Of a DNA stretch of 64,000 bases, positions 9,394 through 19,372 are shown in pieces. The notes beneath the pieces were generated by a model. The model had not been told where the DNA came from and did no database searches. It saw only the letters and a program-made list of their open reading frames with translations. The position numbers and the translations under genes were made by a program. The stretch is from an uncultured Eubacterium sp. (GTDB taxonomy: Bacteria > Bacillota > Clostridia > Oscillospirales > Acutalibacteraceae), in assembly GCA_905233545.1 (NCBI GenBank), contig CAJOEV010000001.1, forward strand, positions 62,001 to 126,000, written 5' to 3'. Each line of letters begins with the position of its first letter. Within the stretch, counting starts at the first letter, position 1.

Positions 9394-10833
9394 TTATTTT
9401 TCTGTTCTTCTCTCTGCAAGTGCTTTTGAAATTTCTGCTTTCTTTTCTCCTACGATGTCGTATTTGAGCATCGGGATTATTGAAAGAAGTGCGAGTATAC
9501 CGGGAAGAGCAGTGTATGCAAAGAAGATAATATCTTTGCTCTTTGAGGTGAATGCACCGCTGTCGAGTAAATCATAGTAGCCCGAAGCACCAACGAAAAC
9601 AAGACCTACTGCCATGCCGAGTGCAAGGCAAACCTTGATTGTTAAGGTGAGGATTGCATAGCATGCGCCCTCCATTCTCTTGCCCGTTTCGTATTCATAT
9701 GCATCAACGCAGTCTGCGGTCATAATCATCGGCATAAGGGTAACAGCACCGAACTGTAAGCCGATAAGGAAGAGGGATGCAAAGAACAGGATTTTGAGAA
9801 CTGTGTTATCCGGGTTATCAAAGAAGAAATAACCGATAATAAATGAGAAGATTGATGCAACAAATCCCCAGAGAGAAAGGATGATGTAGGTTTTCTTTTC
9901 ATCAAGCTTTTTAATAAGGAAGGGGCAGATTGCCATACTTATCATTGAACCGATTGCAGTAACAATTCCAAGAACAACAACGAGGTTCTGGCTTCCGAAA
10001 ATAATGGTTGAGGTCTGAACCTGAATTCCCATCGCCATCTGTCTGCCGAAGCCGAGGAAGTATGAAATGATAACAAGCATAAACGGTTTGTTTGCCTTGA
10101 GCGCTGCAAACATATCCTTGAATCCGATTGTACCGCTCGAGGTATTTGTTACTCTCTCTTTATTAACAAGCGGAATAAGTGCAAACAATGCACAGCCGAG
10201 TACTGCTGTGAGGATTGCAACAAAGAGGAATTCCTTGTCAATCATAGGAGCGTCCTGCTGACCTTTTGGAACGATAACCTTTGAGCCTTCGGGAACGATG
10301 AGGCAAACAATAGGAACAATAACAGCGCAGGCTGAAAAGCCGATTTGCTTTGCAGTGTTTGAAATTGAAACAACATTCGTTCTTTCTGTCGGGTTGGGTG
10401 TTAACGCTGCAGCAATTCCCTGTGAAGGTACATCGCCCATTGTCATTGCGATTGACCATATAAGGCTCATTATGAAAATCCAGACATAAAGCCCTGCGCC
10501 CTTGAAAGGAACCTTAACAAAGATTATTGCAGTTGTGATAAGAAGGGGCAAAATCGAATAAACAATCATTGATTTGAATTTGCCGAGCTTGCTTTTTGAA
10601 CGGTCAACAAGGTTTCCGACAACGGGGTCAGCTGCTGCCGAAACAATTTTTGCGATTAACACAAGAATTGCAACAACAATAACATTTGCTCCGAGGATTG
10701 AGCCTGAGAATTCTGCCTGATATGTAAACAGAAGTCCGACTATTGCCTGAAATCCGAAGAGACCGAGTGAATAAGCAAGGATTTCTTTAAATTTTAAATG
10801 CTTTTGTTTTGTTATGTCTTCCATATAACACAC
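9394..10833 (-). CDS. MFS transporter, GPH-like (glycoside-pentoside-hexuronide) family
   Basis: 479 aa; KIVSAAADPVVGNLVDRSKSKLGKFKSMIVYS, many TM segments. Confidence 0.85.
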   Translation of the reverse strand: MCYMEDITKQKHLKFKEILAYSLGLFGFQAIVGLLFTYQAEFSGSILGANVIVVAILVLIAKIVSAAADPVVGNLVDRSKSKLGKFKSMIVYSILPLLITTAIIFVKVPFKGAGLYVWIFIMSLIWSIAMTMGDVPSQGIAAALTPNPTERTNVVSISNTAKQIGFSACAVIVPIVCLIVPEGSKVIVPKGQQDAPMIDKEFLFVAILTAVLGCALFALIPLVNKERVTNTSSGTIGFKDMFAALKANKPFMLVIISYFLGFGRQMAMGIQVQTSTIIFGSQNLVVVLGIVTAIGSMISMAICPFLIKKLDEKKTYIILSLWGFVASIFSFIIGYFFFDNPDNTVLKILFFASLFLIGLQFGAVTLMPMIMTADCVDAYEYETGKRMEGACYAILTLTIKVCLALGMAVGLVFVGASGYYDLLDSGAFTSKSKDIIFFAYTALPGILALLSIIPMLKYDIVGEKKAEISKALAERRTEK

Positions 10834-10836
10834 TCC

Positions 10837-11679
10837 TTATATATTAAATACATCATTAAATATGTTTGCTTTTGCCTTTTCCATAACCGAGCTGAAAAGC
10901 TTTGAACCGCCGACGGGGAAAGCTCTGTTGAAGCCTGACATAAGATGGGCATCCGTTCCGCGAACCTGCATCGGTTTCTTACGCCTGATTCCGCGCATAA
11001 TTCTTCGAACCATTTTATCGCAGTCGGTTGAAAACATATCAATAATCTTTTGGTCAGACTGATTTGTTCCTGATTTCTGGTTGCGGAAAATATTTGTTTT
11101 TGTAAATCCCGGGCAAACCAAGCCAACATACATTTTTCTTTTGTATTCCATTCGCAGCGCTTCGGTAAAGCTTTTGAGAGCTGCTTTTGAAGCGGAATAA
11201 ATTGAAGTTCCCGCAAGAGTCATCAGCGCTGCTGCCGAGTCAATGTTGATAATTGCGGGCTCATCTGATTCAAGAAGAATGGGAAGCATTGCCTGGGTGG
11301 AATAAACAGCTGAATAGAAATTAATATTCATTGCATTGTTTATTTCCTCTTCGGAGTACTTTTCAAAGCTTGCAAATCTTGGAAGAATTCCCGCATTGTT
11401 AACAAGGATATCAACTTTTATTCCTTTTTCTTTTATGTCAGAAGCGAAATTATCCCAGCTTTCTTTTGATGAAACATCAAAAAGTTGGTATGAAAACTTG
11501 TCTTTATACTCATTCCCGAGTTTGTCAACAAATTCAAGCATATTTTTTTCGCGTCTTGCAATACCGATAACAGTGCAGCTGTGGTTTTTGATAAGCGTTT
11601 CGGCAATTCCTGCGCCCATTCCGCTGGATGCGCCCGTTACAACAACGGTTTTATTGTTTAGCCAACAGCGTTTACCCAT
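10837..11679 (-). CDS. Short-chain dehydrogenase/reductase (SDR)
   Basis: VVVTGASSGMGAGIAETLI (TGxxxGxG), VNNAGILPRF, YSASKAALKSF (YxxxK). Confidence 0.93.
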   Translation of the reverse strand: MGKRCWLNNKTVVVTGASSGMGAGIAETLIKNHSCTVIGIARREKNMLEFVDKLGNEYKDKFSYQLFDVSSKESWDNFASDIKEKGIKVDILVNNAGILPRFASFEKYSEEEINNAMNINFYSAVYSTQAMLPILLESDEPAIINIDSAAALMTLAGTSIYSASKAALKSFTEALRMEYKRKMYVGLVCPGFTKTNIFRNQKSGTNQSDQKIIDMFSTDCDKMVRRIMRGIRRKKPMQVRGTDAHLMSGFNRAFPVGGSKLFSSVMEKAKANIFNDVFNI

Positions 11680-11708
11680 ACAACTCCTCCAATCATAGAC
11701 ACTTAATC

Positions 11709-11743
11709 AAAGTCATTATACTATAAAGTGACTTTTTTTACAA
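11709..11743 (-). promoter_or_regulatory. Promoter of the SDR-MFS operon overlapped by a 7-bp-arm inverted repeat (TetR operator candidate)
   Basis: On the minus strand TTGTAA (11743-11738)-17 nt-TATAAT (11720-11715); inverted repeat AAAGTCA-N13-TGACTTT at 11709-11735. Confidence 0.6.
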
Positions 11744-11871
11744 CTCAAATTAATTAAATAAACAAAATATAAACTAAATCAACAAATCATAAAAAATAGT
11801 TGATTATTTTTCACCATTATGATATCATACCGCTGGCACATTTCCTTCAGAATTATTAAAAGGGTGGTATT

Positions 11872-12402
11872 GTGGATAAAAGAATAGTAAAGACAAGAGA
11901 GGCGATTTTTAACGCGTTTCTTGATTTAGCATCTCAGAAGGATATTGATAAAATTTCTGTTGTTGAGCTTTGTCAGAAAGCGGACATAAATAAAAGCACC
12001 TTCTATCTTCACTATAAGAGCATTGATGAGTGCTTTCAGGCATGTTTTGATTTCTTTTCATCTCAGATTGTTGCACTTGGCAAGGATATTGATTATTCAA
12101 ATGTTTCAGTTTCGCCCGAAAAAAATGTAAGCGAAATTCTTGATGCTGTTGAGCAAAATACAAGATACTTTGAAAAATTCAAGAACACTCTTGTATATGA
12201 TTACGCAATCAAAGCACTGAAGGAAAATATGGTTGACGCAATATGCAAAGCTAATAATATCAATATCAACGATAACTACCACGAGGTTGTTAAGGTAACC
12301 TTCCTTGTTGGAGGATGTGCGGATGCTATAACAAAAACAATGCCGAACATCAACAGGGAAGAGGTTGAAAAGCTTATGGTTGATGTTATAAGAAGAAAAT
12401 AA
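11872..12402 (+). CDS. TetR/AcrR family transcriptional regulator (GTG start)
   Basis: KTREAIFNAFLDLASQKDIDKISVVELCQKADINKSTFYLHYKSIDE is a typical TetR HTH. Confidence 0.9.
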   Translation: MDKRIVKTREAIFNAFLDLASQKDIDKISVVELCQKADINKSTFYLHYKSIDECFQACFDFFSSQIVALGKDIDYSNVSVSPEKNVSEILDAVEQNTRYFEKFKNTLVYDYAIKALKENMVDAICKANNININDNYHEVVKVTFLVGGCADAITKTMPNINREEVEKLMVDVIRRK

Positions 12403-12414
12403 TATAAACAAGAA

Positions 12415-12450
12415 AAGGATTACGGCTGATAAAACCGTAATCCTTATTTT
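12415..12450. terminator. Bidirectional terminator between convergent genes
   Basis: AAGGATTACGG-ctgataaaa-CCGTAATCCTT then ATTTTT. Confidence 0.85.
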
Positions 12451-13571
12451 TCTATAAATCTTTCAACAACGCGCTTTGCGTTATACGAATCCTGATATTT
12501 GTTTGCCCAGGTGCATACCTTATTTCGCTCTTCTTTATAATCGTCTTTACCGCTTGAAATGTTTTCAATGAATTTGCCCAAATTGTCAAATGAATTGATT
12601 TTTTCTCCCGGCATATAATTCAGAACATTATCAAAAGCAAAACCCAGGCTGTAATCATTCATATCTTCGGTAACATAACCTATTGGTTTGTTGAGAAGAA
12701 GATAGTCAAATGCTATGGAAGAATAGTCGCTGATTAAAGCGTCTGTCTGAGTGAGAAGGGGATAGGTTTCAACACTAAGGGCTTTTTTCTCTTTATCGCT
12801 AAGCAGAATAATATTTGAGTATTCTTTTTCAGCTGAGTTGATTTCTGCCCTGGGGTGAAATTTTATAATTATTAATGTGCTATGTTCTTTTGCAAGAGCA
12901 TTAAGCTCTGTTAACTGCTCCTCATTTTCAATTGTCGGAATATCGAGATAGTAGCTTTTTTTGCTGTCAATCCTGTCGCCGATTTTCCTGAATGTCGGCA
13001 GCCAGAGAATAACATTTTTAAATTCTTTGTCGGTTATTTTTGTGAGCTCGTTATGCTCTTTGAAAAGAACATCGTTCCTTGGCAGTCCGCAAACAAAGAA
13101 AATGCTTTTATCAACGCATAACTGGTTTGAAAGAAAATCTTCAACATCATCATTTGTGCACAGTGAAAAATCACATTTGCCATTGATGTTGATATTTCCT
13201 TTGCAGTTTTTCAGAAAAGGACAGCCGTGGGTAAGATAAACAACTGTTTGTTCTTTTTTGAATCTTGCAACGGGCGGCAAATCCTCATAAAAAACAAATT
13301 TTGCTTTGTTTTCATAAAAAAGATTTCTAAAGCTTTTTTCCAGGTATCCTATTGAATTATAATGATTATTGTTCAGGCTCTCGGGATTTTTTACAGACCA
13401 GACTAATTTATATTTTTTATCATATCCGTTTTCAATAAGATAGTTATAAATCTCAAGAGAGCTTCCGTCAAAATCGTTTATACTTTCAAACAGAATAATA
13501 TCAGATACTTTCAGATGTTTGAAAGTGTCTCTTATTAACCCGTATCCTTTTTTTAATATGCTTTCTTTCAT
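12444..13571 (-). CDS. CDP-glycerol glycerophosphotransferase family protein (TagB/TagF-like)
   Basis: VVYLTHGCPFLKN, LWLPTFRKIGDR, ADALISDYSSIAFDYLLLNKPIGYV-type motif (QTDALISDYSSIAFDYLLLNKPIGYV). Confidence 0.87.
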   Translation of the reverse strand: MKESILKKGYGLIRDTFKHLKVSDIILFESINDFDGSSLEIYNYLIENGYDKKYKLVWSVKNPESLNNNHYNSIGYLEKSFRNLFYENKAKFVFYEDLPPVARFKKEQTVVYLTHGCPFLKNCKGNININGKCDFSLCTNDDVEDFLSNQLCVDKSIFFVCGLPRNDVLFKEHNELTKITDKEFKNVILWLPTFRKIGDRIDSKKSYYLDIPTIENEEQLTELNALAKEHSTLIIIKFHPRAEINSAEKEYSNIILLSDKEKKALSVETYPLLTQTDALISDYSSIAFDYLLLNKPIGYVTEDMNDYSLGFAFDNVLNYMPGEKINSFDNLGKFIENISSGKDDYKEERNKVCTWANKYQDSYNAKRVVERFIEK

Positions 13572-14968
13572 ATCTTTTCCTTGATTTTATTAATAATAGG
13601 AATAATAAGATTCTTGTTCTTTATCAGAATTATTACCGTAACGGCAGCTGCAACAACGATTGAAACGGGAACATTGCCCGCGCAATATGAAATGGCTGCA
13701 ACGCCCATTGTTGCAAAAGCAAGAAGCAAATCGCCTGCGCGATATTTTATTTTTGCTTTTTTGATAATCTCAAAATGTCTTATAGCAGTAACAATTATGT
13801 ATGCGGCAAGAGTTGAGAACGAAGCGGCATATAATCCGATTTTATTTATGAAAAGCAGATTTAAACCGACATTAACTATTGCAGCAAAAACAGTTGTAAC
13901 TGCAATTGTCTTTGTGTGCTTTAATGCACCGAAAAGCGAGCCATAGAGGTTTGACCAGCAATTGAACACGCCTGCAACAAGCAGTATTAATATGTTGTAG
14001 TACGATTCCGAATAATTGCTGTTAATAAGATATTTGAATATGAAAGGCAGAAGAGCAAGTCCGCCTGCACACATATAAATAATAAAGCAAATGCTTTGAT
14101 TCATTATTTTTGAATAGTAATTATCCCTGTCTTCTGCATTGCTTGATTCAGCAGCGTTTTCTGCCCACGACATCTGATAAACCCTTGTGAAAGCTGAAAA
14201 CACAGTGGGGAATTTATTAGCAATTGCATATATTCCGTTTGCGGAGGTGCCGAGAAATCTGACAATAATAAATCTGTCCGAACAGTTAATCAGCCACCAG
14301 CAAAGTGTGTTAGGGACAAGGGGAAGCGAGTATTTTAACAGCTCTTTTAAAATTGTTTTATCAAAGGATTTAATGCTAAAATAGGATATAAGTCTGCACT
14401 TATATGCAACAAATGAAATGCAAAGCAGATTGCCCAGGATGAATGCGGTGAGCATTCCGCCGATATTCCATTTTAACCCGACAATGAAAACAACATTAAA
14501 AACTATTTGGGATGATGCGGAAATAAAACTACCGATTGTGTATATAGTTGTTTTGTCAAGTCCTCTTGCAATCTGGCAGATAATGGATGAAAATACAACG
14601 GCGATAACATTAAAAACAAGGTAAAGGGTGTAGCCGTAGCTTACAGATGCACATACTATTACAGTTATAAGAACGCCGACAGCCGTTATAAAAGCAATAA
14701 AGAGCAGAGTGGTTGTAATATACTTCTTCTGCTTTTCTTTATTGTCTCTGCAATCAATCAGATATCTGAAAACGCCCTGTTCAAACTGAAGAGTCAGGGT
14801 GTATGCAATAAGAGAAACAAGAGTAAAAACAAAGTCAACAGTTCCGTAATCGGATGTTGAAAGCAACGAAGTATAAAGGGGCAGCAGCAAAAAGCTGACG
14901 CCCTTGGTGCATAGCATTCCCAACCCGATTATTCCCGTGTTTTTAATTAGCTTTGTTTCGCGTTTCAA
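13568..14968 (-). CDS. Oligosaccharide flippase / polysaccharide biosynthesis protein (Wzx-like)
   Basis: 466 aa polytopic; NTGIIGLGMLCTKGVSFLLLPLYTSLLSTSDYGTVDF. Confidence 0.9.
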   Translation of the reverse strand: MKRETKLIKNTGIIGLGMLCTKGVSFLLLPLYTSLLSTSDYGTVDFVFTLVSLIAYTLTLQFEQGVFRYLIDCRDNKEKQKKYITTTLLFIAFITAVGVLITVIVCASVSYGYTLYLVFNVIAVVFSSIICQIARGLDKTTIYTIGSFISASSQIVFNVVFIVGLKWNIGGMLTAFILGNLLCISFVAYKCRLISYFSIKSFDKTILKELLKYSLPLVPNTLCWWLINCSDRFIIVRFLGTSANGIYAIANKFPTVFSAFTRVYQMSWAENAAESSNAEDRDNYYSKIMNQSICFIIYMCAGGLALLPFIFKYLINSNYSESYYNILILLVAGVFNCWSNLYGSLFGALKHTKTIAVTTVFAAIVNVGLNLLFINKIGLYAASFSTLAAYIIVTAIRHFEIIKKAKIKYRAGDLLLAFATMGVAAISYCAGNVPVSIVVAAAVTVIILIKNKNLIIPIINKIKEKI

Positions 14969-14982
14969 GTTTTTACTCCGTT

Positions 14983-16155
14983 CTATTTCTGAAACATTCT
15001 TTTCTTTATGATACCGATTTTTCTTCGGGTTTTAATTTTCAGTCCTTCAATAAGTTCCGGCTCACGCCAGATTTTATCTTTTATTTCTCTGAGCTTTTTG
15101 ACTTCTTCAAGTGCAAATTTATTATATGGATAAAAATACAGCTCGTTTACGGTAACCCAGCTTGCTCTTTCTTTTTCATAGATGTATTCTTCAAGAATAT
15201 TGAAATTCTCATCGGGGTCCCACTGCAAATCATAGAGTTCTTCGGTTTTTGTTTCACGGTTATATATATATTTGAATCTTTTATTGACAACAGCAAGCTT
15301 TCTCTGCGGCTGAGCATAATATGCCGTGTCACACAAAACATAATCATTGTCGGGAATGCTTTTTTCAAAAACAATATCCCAAAGATTTATTTCGCTTATA
15401 AGTGCGTCACAGGTTTTAAGATTGTTTATTCTCGGTGTGATAAGAGGAATGTTGATTATCGGCTCGTACACATCAAATCCGTAACCCGTTATTCCTTTTT
15501 TCAGATTCATATGTCCGTGGTCGGAGGTGATATATATGCTGTCGTCTCCGACTTTATTTCTTACATAACCGACAATCTCATCATGGATGTCAATATCATC
15601 CATATAACAGCGCCTTCCCAAAAGAACATGGGGGAGGTGCATAAAAACAAATTGCTTTTTTGAATAGTCAATTGAGTCGATTTCATGATAGATTTTGTCA
15701 AGTGACTCCCTTAATAAATCATCGTTTCTTTCGATTTTTGATTTATAGTTTTTATGATGGCTTCCGCAGGGCTGAGCAACATCCAAATCATGAAAAACAG
15801 TTTCTTTTCCGAATTCACCCGAATACATATCTGCGTCACGGTGCCAATCCCAGTTCCAGATTACATGGCACTCCCAACCTTCGCTGTGAAGACGGTCAAA
15901 TATACTTGGATATTCATTATGAGCTACCTGGATGTAGGTTTTTCTGTTTTCAAATTGGTAAGTGTAACGCTGAGCCATCATTGCGCTCATTGCCATCCAT
16001 GTTGAACCTGCAGCAGCATAATATTTTGTGAATACCGTGCCTTTTTGAGCAAGTTCATCAATATTAGGAGTTTTCCAGTATGTATTATTATATACGGGGA
16101 GCGCATCTTTTGAGAGCGCGTCTTTAGATATAATAAAAACTACATTTTCCATCAA
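14983..16155 (-). CDS. Sulfatase-like / alkaline-phosphatase-superfamily hydrolase or transferase
   Basis: MMENVVFIISKDALSKDALPVYNNTYWKTPNIDELAQKGTVFTKYYA, YITSDHGHM, LYDLQWDPDENFNI; no CxPxR formylglycine motif seen. Confidence 0.82.
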   Translation of the reverse strand: MMENVVFIISKDALSKDALPVYNNTYWKTPNIDELAQKGTVFTKYYAAAGSTWMAMSAMMAQRYTYQFENRKTYIQVAHNEYPSIFDRLHSEGWECHVIWNWDWHRDADMYSGEFGKETVFHDLDVAQPCGSHHKNYKSKIERNDDLLRESLDKIYHEIDSIDYSKKQFVFMHLPHVLLGRRCYMDDIDIHDEIVGYVRNKVGDDSIYITSDHGHMNLKKGITGYGFDVYEPIINIPLITPRINNLKTCDALISEINLWDIVFEKSIPDNDYVLCDTAYYAQPQRKLAVVNKRFKYIYNRETKTEELYDLQWDPDENFNILEEYIYEKERASWVTVNELYFYPYNKFALEEVKKLREIKDKIWREPELIEGLKIKTRRKIGIIKKRMFQK

Positions 16156-16162
16156 TTAAATC

Positions 16163-16975
16163 CTATCTCATTATGATTTTTTTCTTTATCTTGAATCCTA
16201 TGAACTTAATAACGTTTAGAGGGGATAAGCTGCCGTATTTGAATTTGCATTCAAGCTTGTTTTTATATATATTGGTTTGAATCGGAGAATGTGTTTTTCC
16301 GAATTCTTTAACATTATTGTATAATTCCTTTTCATCATCTGAAACCCAGCTTGAATCGTAATGATGAATTGAATATGTGTTTTCGGTTACGTTAAGCTCG
16401 TTTATTTTTCTTTCAAACGGGCAAAAGTATTCGGGCGGATAAACCATTGCTCCGCCGAGGTTAACGGGTTTGTCTATTTCAAGATTGAAGCCGTATTTAT
16501 AAAAAGGCTTGGTGTTTTTTGCAGGGCAGGGAATAGTTGTGTCATATATTCCGTTTGCAAGCTTAAAGTGAGCGCCCGCGTATTCATCAAGCATTTCTTT
16601 AACTGCTTCATTGCCCTTTTCGGCACCGAAGCCTATGCCTGTGTTAATGTAATGAGAGGGCTGTTCTATTCCGAGAAAGCATTTATTTTCAAGCAGGCTG
16701 TCAAGATTCTTAACAAGCTCAACATCAGTGTCAAGATATATTCCGCCGTTGTTATAGACTATATCAAGCCTTGCAAAGTCGGAGACAAACGCCCACTTCT
16801 CAGCTTCGTATGCTTCAAGTGTGTATGCCTGTTTTTTATAGTCGTAGTTATTTTCATTCCACTGAATGATTTCATAATCTGGGCAGTACTTCTTCCACGA
16901 TTCAATACATTTTAAAACAGACTCGGGAAGCTCGTTATTGCCAAACCAACAGTAGTTAATAATTTTTGGAATCAT
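16163..16975 (-). CDS. Glycosyltransferase family 32-like (capsular polysaccharide synthesis)
   Basis: MIPKIINYCWFGNNELPESVLKCIESWKKYCPDYEIIQWNE, DFARLDIVYNNGGIYLDTDVE (DxD). Confidence 0.92.
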   Translation of the reverse strand: MIPKIINYCWFGNNELPESVLKCIESWKKYCPDYEIIQWNENNYDYKKQAYTLEAYEAEKWAFVSDFARLDIVYNNGGIYLDTDVELVKNLDSLLENKCFLGIEQPSHYINTGIGFGAEKGNEAVKEMLDEYAGAHFKLANGIYDTTIPCPAKNTKPFYKYGFNLEIDKPVNLGGAMVYPPEYFCPFERKINELNVTENTYSIHHYDSSWVSDDEKELYNNVKEFGKTHSPIQTNIYKNKLECKFKYGSLSPLNVIKFIGFKIKKKIIMR

Positions 16976-18303
16976 ATATTGCTCCGGGTTCTTTTGTTTT
17001 TCTTTTTGAAGTAGCTTTTCTTTTCCGGGGGCAGTTCTTTTTGCTTTTCTTCGAATTCTTTGAGTGCTTTTTCTCTTGCGCAGATTATAAAAGCGCTCAA
17101 ACAGAAGAAGGTTAAAAAAGCAATTTCGCGTCTTATAGTTGAGTTATACCATATGTTAGCTATTGCAATAACGCAGACGGTTTGTGAAAAAACATAAAAG
17201 TTTTTATTTTCGGTTGCCTTCTGCTTGAGTTTCTGGATATTTGTGAAAAGAAGGACAAATATTGTAAGAAATGCAGCAATTCCCGTGTATCCGAGCTCAA
17301 CAAACACCATGGAGGTAGAAAGGTTTCTGTATCCGAGGTCTCTGTAAAGAGTTGCAAAATCACTGTTTGCCCAGCTGAATGAAACCGAGTCCTCGCAAGC
17401 GCCGAAGCCGAAGCCAAACAGATTGTAGAAAACATTATCCCTGAAGAAATAATCGTTTATCTGTGAAAACGGGGTTGCTCTTGCAATAACCGTTCCGCCG
17501 TAGTTTGTTTTTGTGTATTCGTTTATACTGTCAAAGTCAGACATCAAATCCGCAGACCAGGGGTTAACGGCGGTCAGAATTTGAATTCCTATAAACAATG
17601 CTACAATACCGACAATAACAACCAAAGCGTTTTTAGCATTTGCTCTGGAAAGAAGAACCGATACAAGAACAATAATTATGAATTCTATGAAATAGAATTT
17701 GAGCTCGCTGACAACGGCAACAGCCATACAGCTGACAACGATGTATGCAACATATGAAAGAGAAGCTTTTTTGTTTGAATACTGAATAAGAACAAACGCA
17801 GTTATAATGCACAGGTAAACATTAAGATATCCGTTGCAGCCCGCTGTAGTTCCAAACATACCGCCTGCGTAATCTCCGACTTTTCTCAGGATAATATATT
17901 CATATAAAATGCATATTATATTGAATGCCTGAAGCTTGACAACATTCTTAATTATCCTGTTGAAATCCTTAAGGCTTAAAGTATAGGCGCAAATAAAGAA
18001 AAACAAAAAGTAAAAATAGTTGTTTCTTGCAGCCCACGCAACCTGACCGAAGGGAGTTCTTCGGATAATTGAAAAGGCAATGGTGGCAAATATATACCCC
18101 ATTATATAATAATGCGTTTTGTTGGAATCCTTATCATTGATTATATTCCTGATTTTCGGAAGAAACATAAAAAACATAAATATCAGATTAACATCAAGAA
18201 CATATCTGATAATTTCCGGAAAATGCAGAATATCTATTAACATTTCAACTATCAGAAGATAGTAAATCTGAAATTCAATTAAGTGTTTTTGTTTGATTAC
18301 CAT
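16972..18303 (-). CDS. O-antigen/EPS polymerase-like membrane protein (Wzy-like)
   Basis: 443 aa, about 10-12 hydrophobic segments, positioned among flippase and glycosyltransferases. Confidence 0.75.
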   Translation of the reverse strand: MVIKQKHLIEFQIYYLLIVEMLIDILHFPEIIRYVLDVNLIFMFFMFLPKIRNIINDKDSNKTHYYIMGYIFATIAFSIIRRTPFGQVAWAARNNYFYFLFFFICAYTLSLKDFNRIIKNVVKLQAFNIICILYEYIILRKVGDYAGGMFGTTAGCNGYLNVYLCIITAFVLIQYSNKKASLSYVAYIVVSCMAVAVVSELKFYFIEFIIIVLVSVLLSRANAKNALVVIVGIVALFIGIQILTAVNPWSADLMSDFDSINEYTKTNYGGTVIARATPFSQINDYFFRDNVFYNLFGFGFGACEDSVSFSWANSDFATLYRDLGYRNLSTSMVFVELGYTGIAAFLTIFVLLFTNIQKLKQKATENKNFYVFSQTVCVIAIANIWYNSTIRREIAFLTFFCLSAFIICAREKALKEFEEKQKELPPEKKSYFKKKNKRTRSNI

Positions 18304-18313
18304 ATTTCTTTCC

Positions 18314-19357
18314 TTAAGGCATGGGTTTCTTTTCAGTAATAAGCTTGATTTTTGTTAATGCAAAAATTGCAAAAGCTGATTTTGATTTAATCAGTTTGAA
18401 AAAGATTTTTTGTGCTTTTGGAAGGGCGTCTGTCGGATAGCGGTTTAAAACATCCTCAAGAGTTTTGTTCTTGCAGATTGCCTGAATTGTTTTAACGGAG
18501 CGAACGCCGTTATGAGCAACCTCATGTTTTATTGATACAAGGGTGTTTATCATAAAATAGCGATCGTTTCTTTTGTTGAGCTCCTTACATTCAAACGGTT
18601 TGCAGAGTTCGCTTGCCTTATAAAAAACTTTCAGCGATTCTTCAAAACGGTTTGGTTTATACTTGGTTGTAAGTGTCCCTGAATTATGGAAGTAAAAATA
18701 GAAATTATCGGGTAAAACAACAGCCTTGTTAATATATTTGCACAGCTCTATTCTGAAAAGCATATCCTCGTTGAGATATTCTCTTTCAGAGAAAAATCTG
18801 AGGTCGTTATTTTTCATTAATTCCGCCCTGTAAATAACCATACAGGACGAGAGTCCGAGCCCTATTTCAAATTTCGCCTCGTTTTCCTTTGGAGCAAGAC
18901 AGCCTGTTAAGAATTTTTCGGCAATTTCTTTTCCCTCAAAAACAAGGGGCTTTTCAAACGGATAATCATAAACTATATCTTCACCGTAGACCTGAGCGCT
19001 GAGAAAACAGCAAATATCGGCGCCGTTTTCTTCAAGCGTGGTTTTAACTGTTTTGCAGGTGTTTAAATCCAGATAATCATCCGAATCAAGAAACATTATA
19101 TAGTCGCCGTTTGCGTTTTCGATTCCCGTGTTTCTTGCAAAGCCGAGTCCTTCGTTTTTTTCTTTGTGAATAACTCTGATTCTTGAATCTGTTTTTGAAA
19201 GATTATCGCATATTTCAGGTGAAGAATCGGTCGACTTGTCATCAACAAGAATTATTTCAATGTTTTGATATTCCTGATTGATAAGGCTGTCAACGCAGCG
19301 TTCAAGATATGCTTCAACATTATAAACAGGAACAATAACGCTGATTAGTTTATCCAT
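18314..19357 (-). CDS. Glycosyltransferase family 2
   Basis: LISVIVPVYNVEAYLERCVDSLINQEYQNIEIILVDDKSTDSS, IMFLDSDDYL. Confidence 0.94.
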   Translation of the reverse strand: MDKLISVIVPVYNVEAYLERCVDSLINQEYQNIEIILVDDKSTDSSPEICDNLSKTDSRIRVIHKEKNEGLGFARNTGIENANGDYIMFLDSDDYLDLNTCKTVKTTLEENGADICCFLSAQVYGEDIVYDYPFEKPLVFEGKEIAEKFLTGCLAPKENEAKFEIGLGLSSCMVIYRAELMKNNDLRFFSEREYLNEDMLFRIELCKYINKAVVLPDNFYFYFHNSGTLTTKYKPNRFEESLKVFYKASELCKPFECKELNKRNDRYFMINTLVSIKHEVAHNGVRSVKTIQAICKNKTLEDVLNRYPTDALPKAQKIFFKLIKSKSAFAIFALTKIKLITEKKPMP

Positions 19358-19372
19358 AAAAACATCCTTAAA

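Noticed and set aside
14953-15663. 236-aa plus-strand ORF antisense to the sulfatase-like gene
   Set aside because: Phe/Ile-rich shadow translation with no domain, fully overlapping a well-supported gene in the operon.
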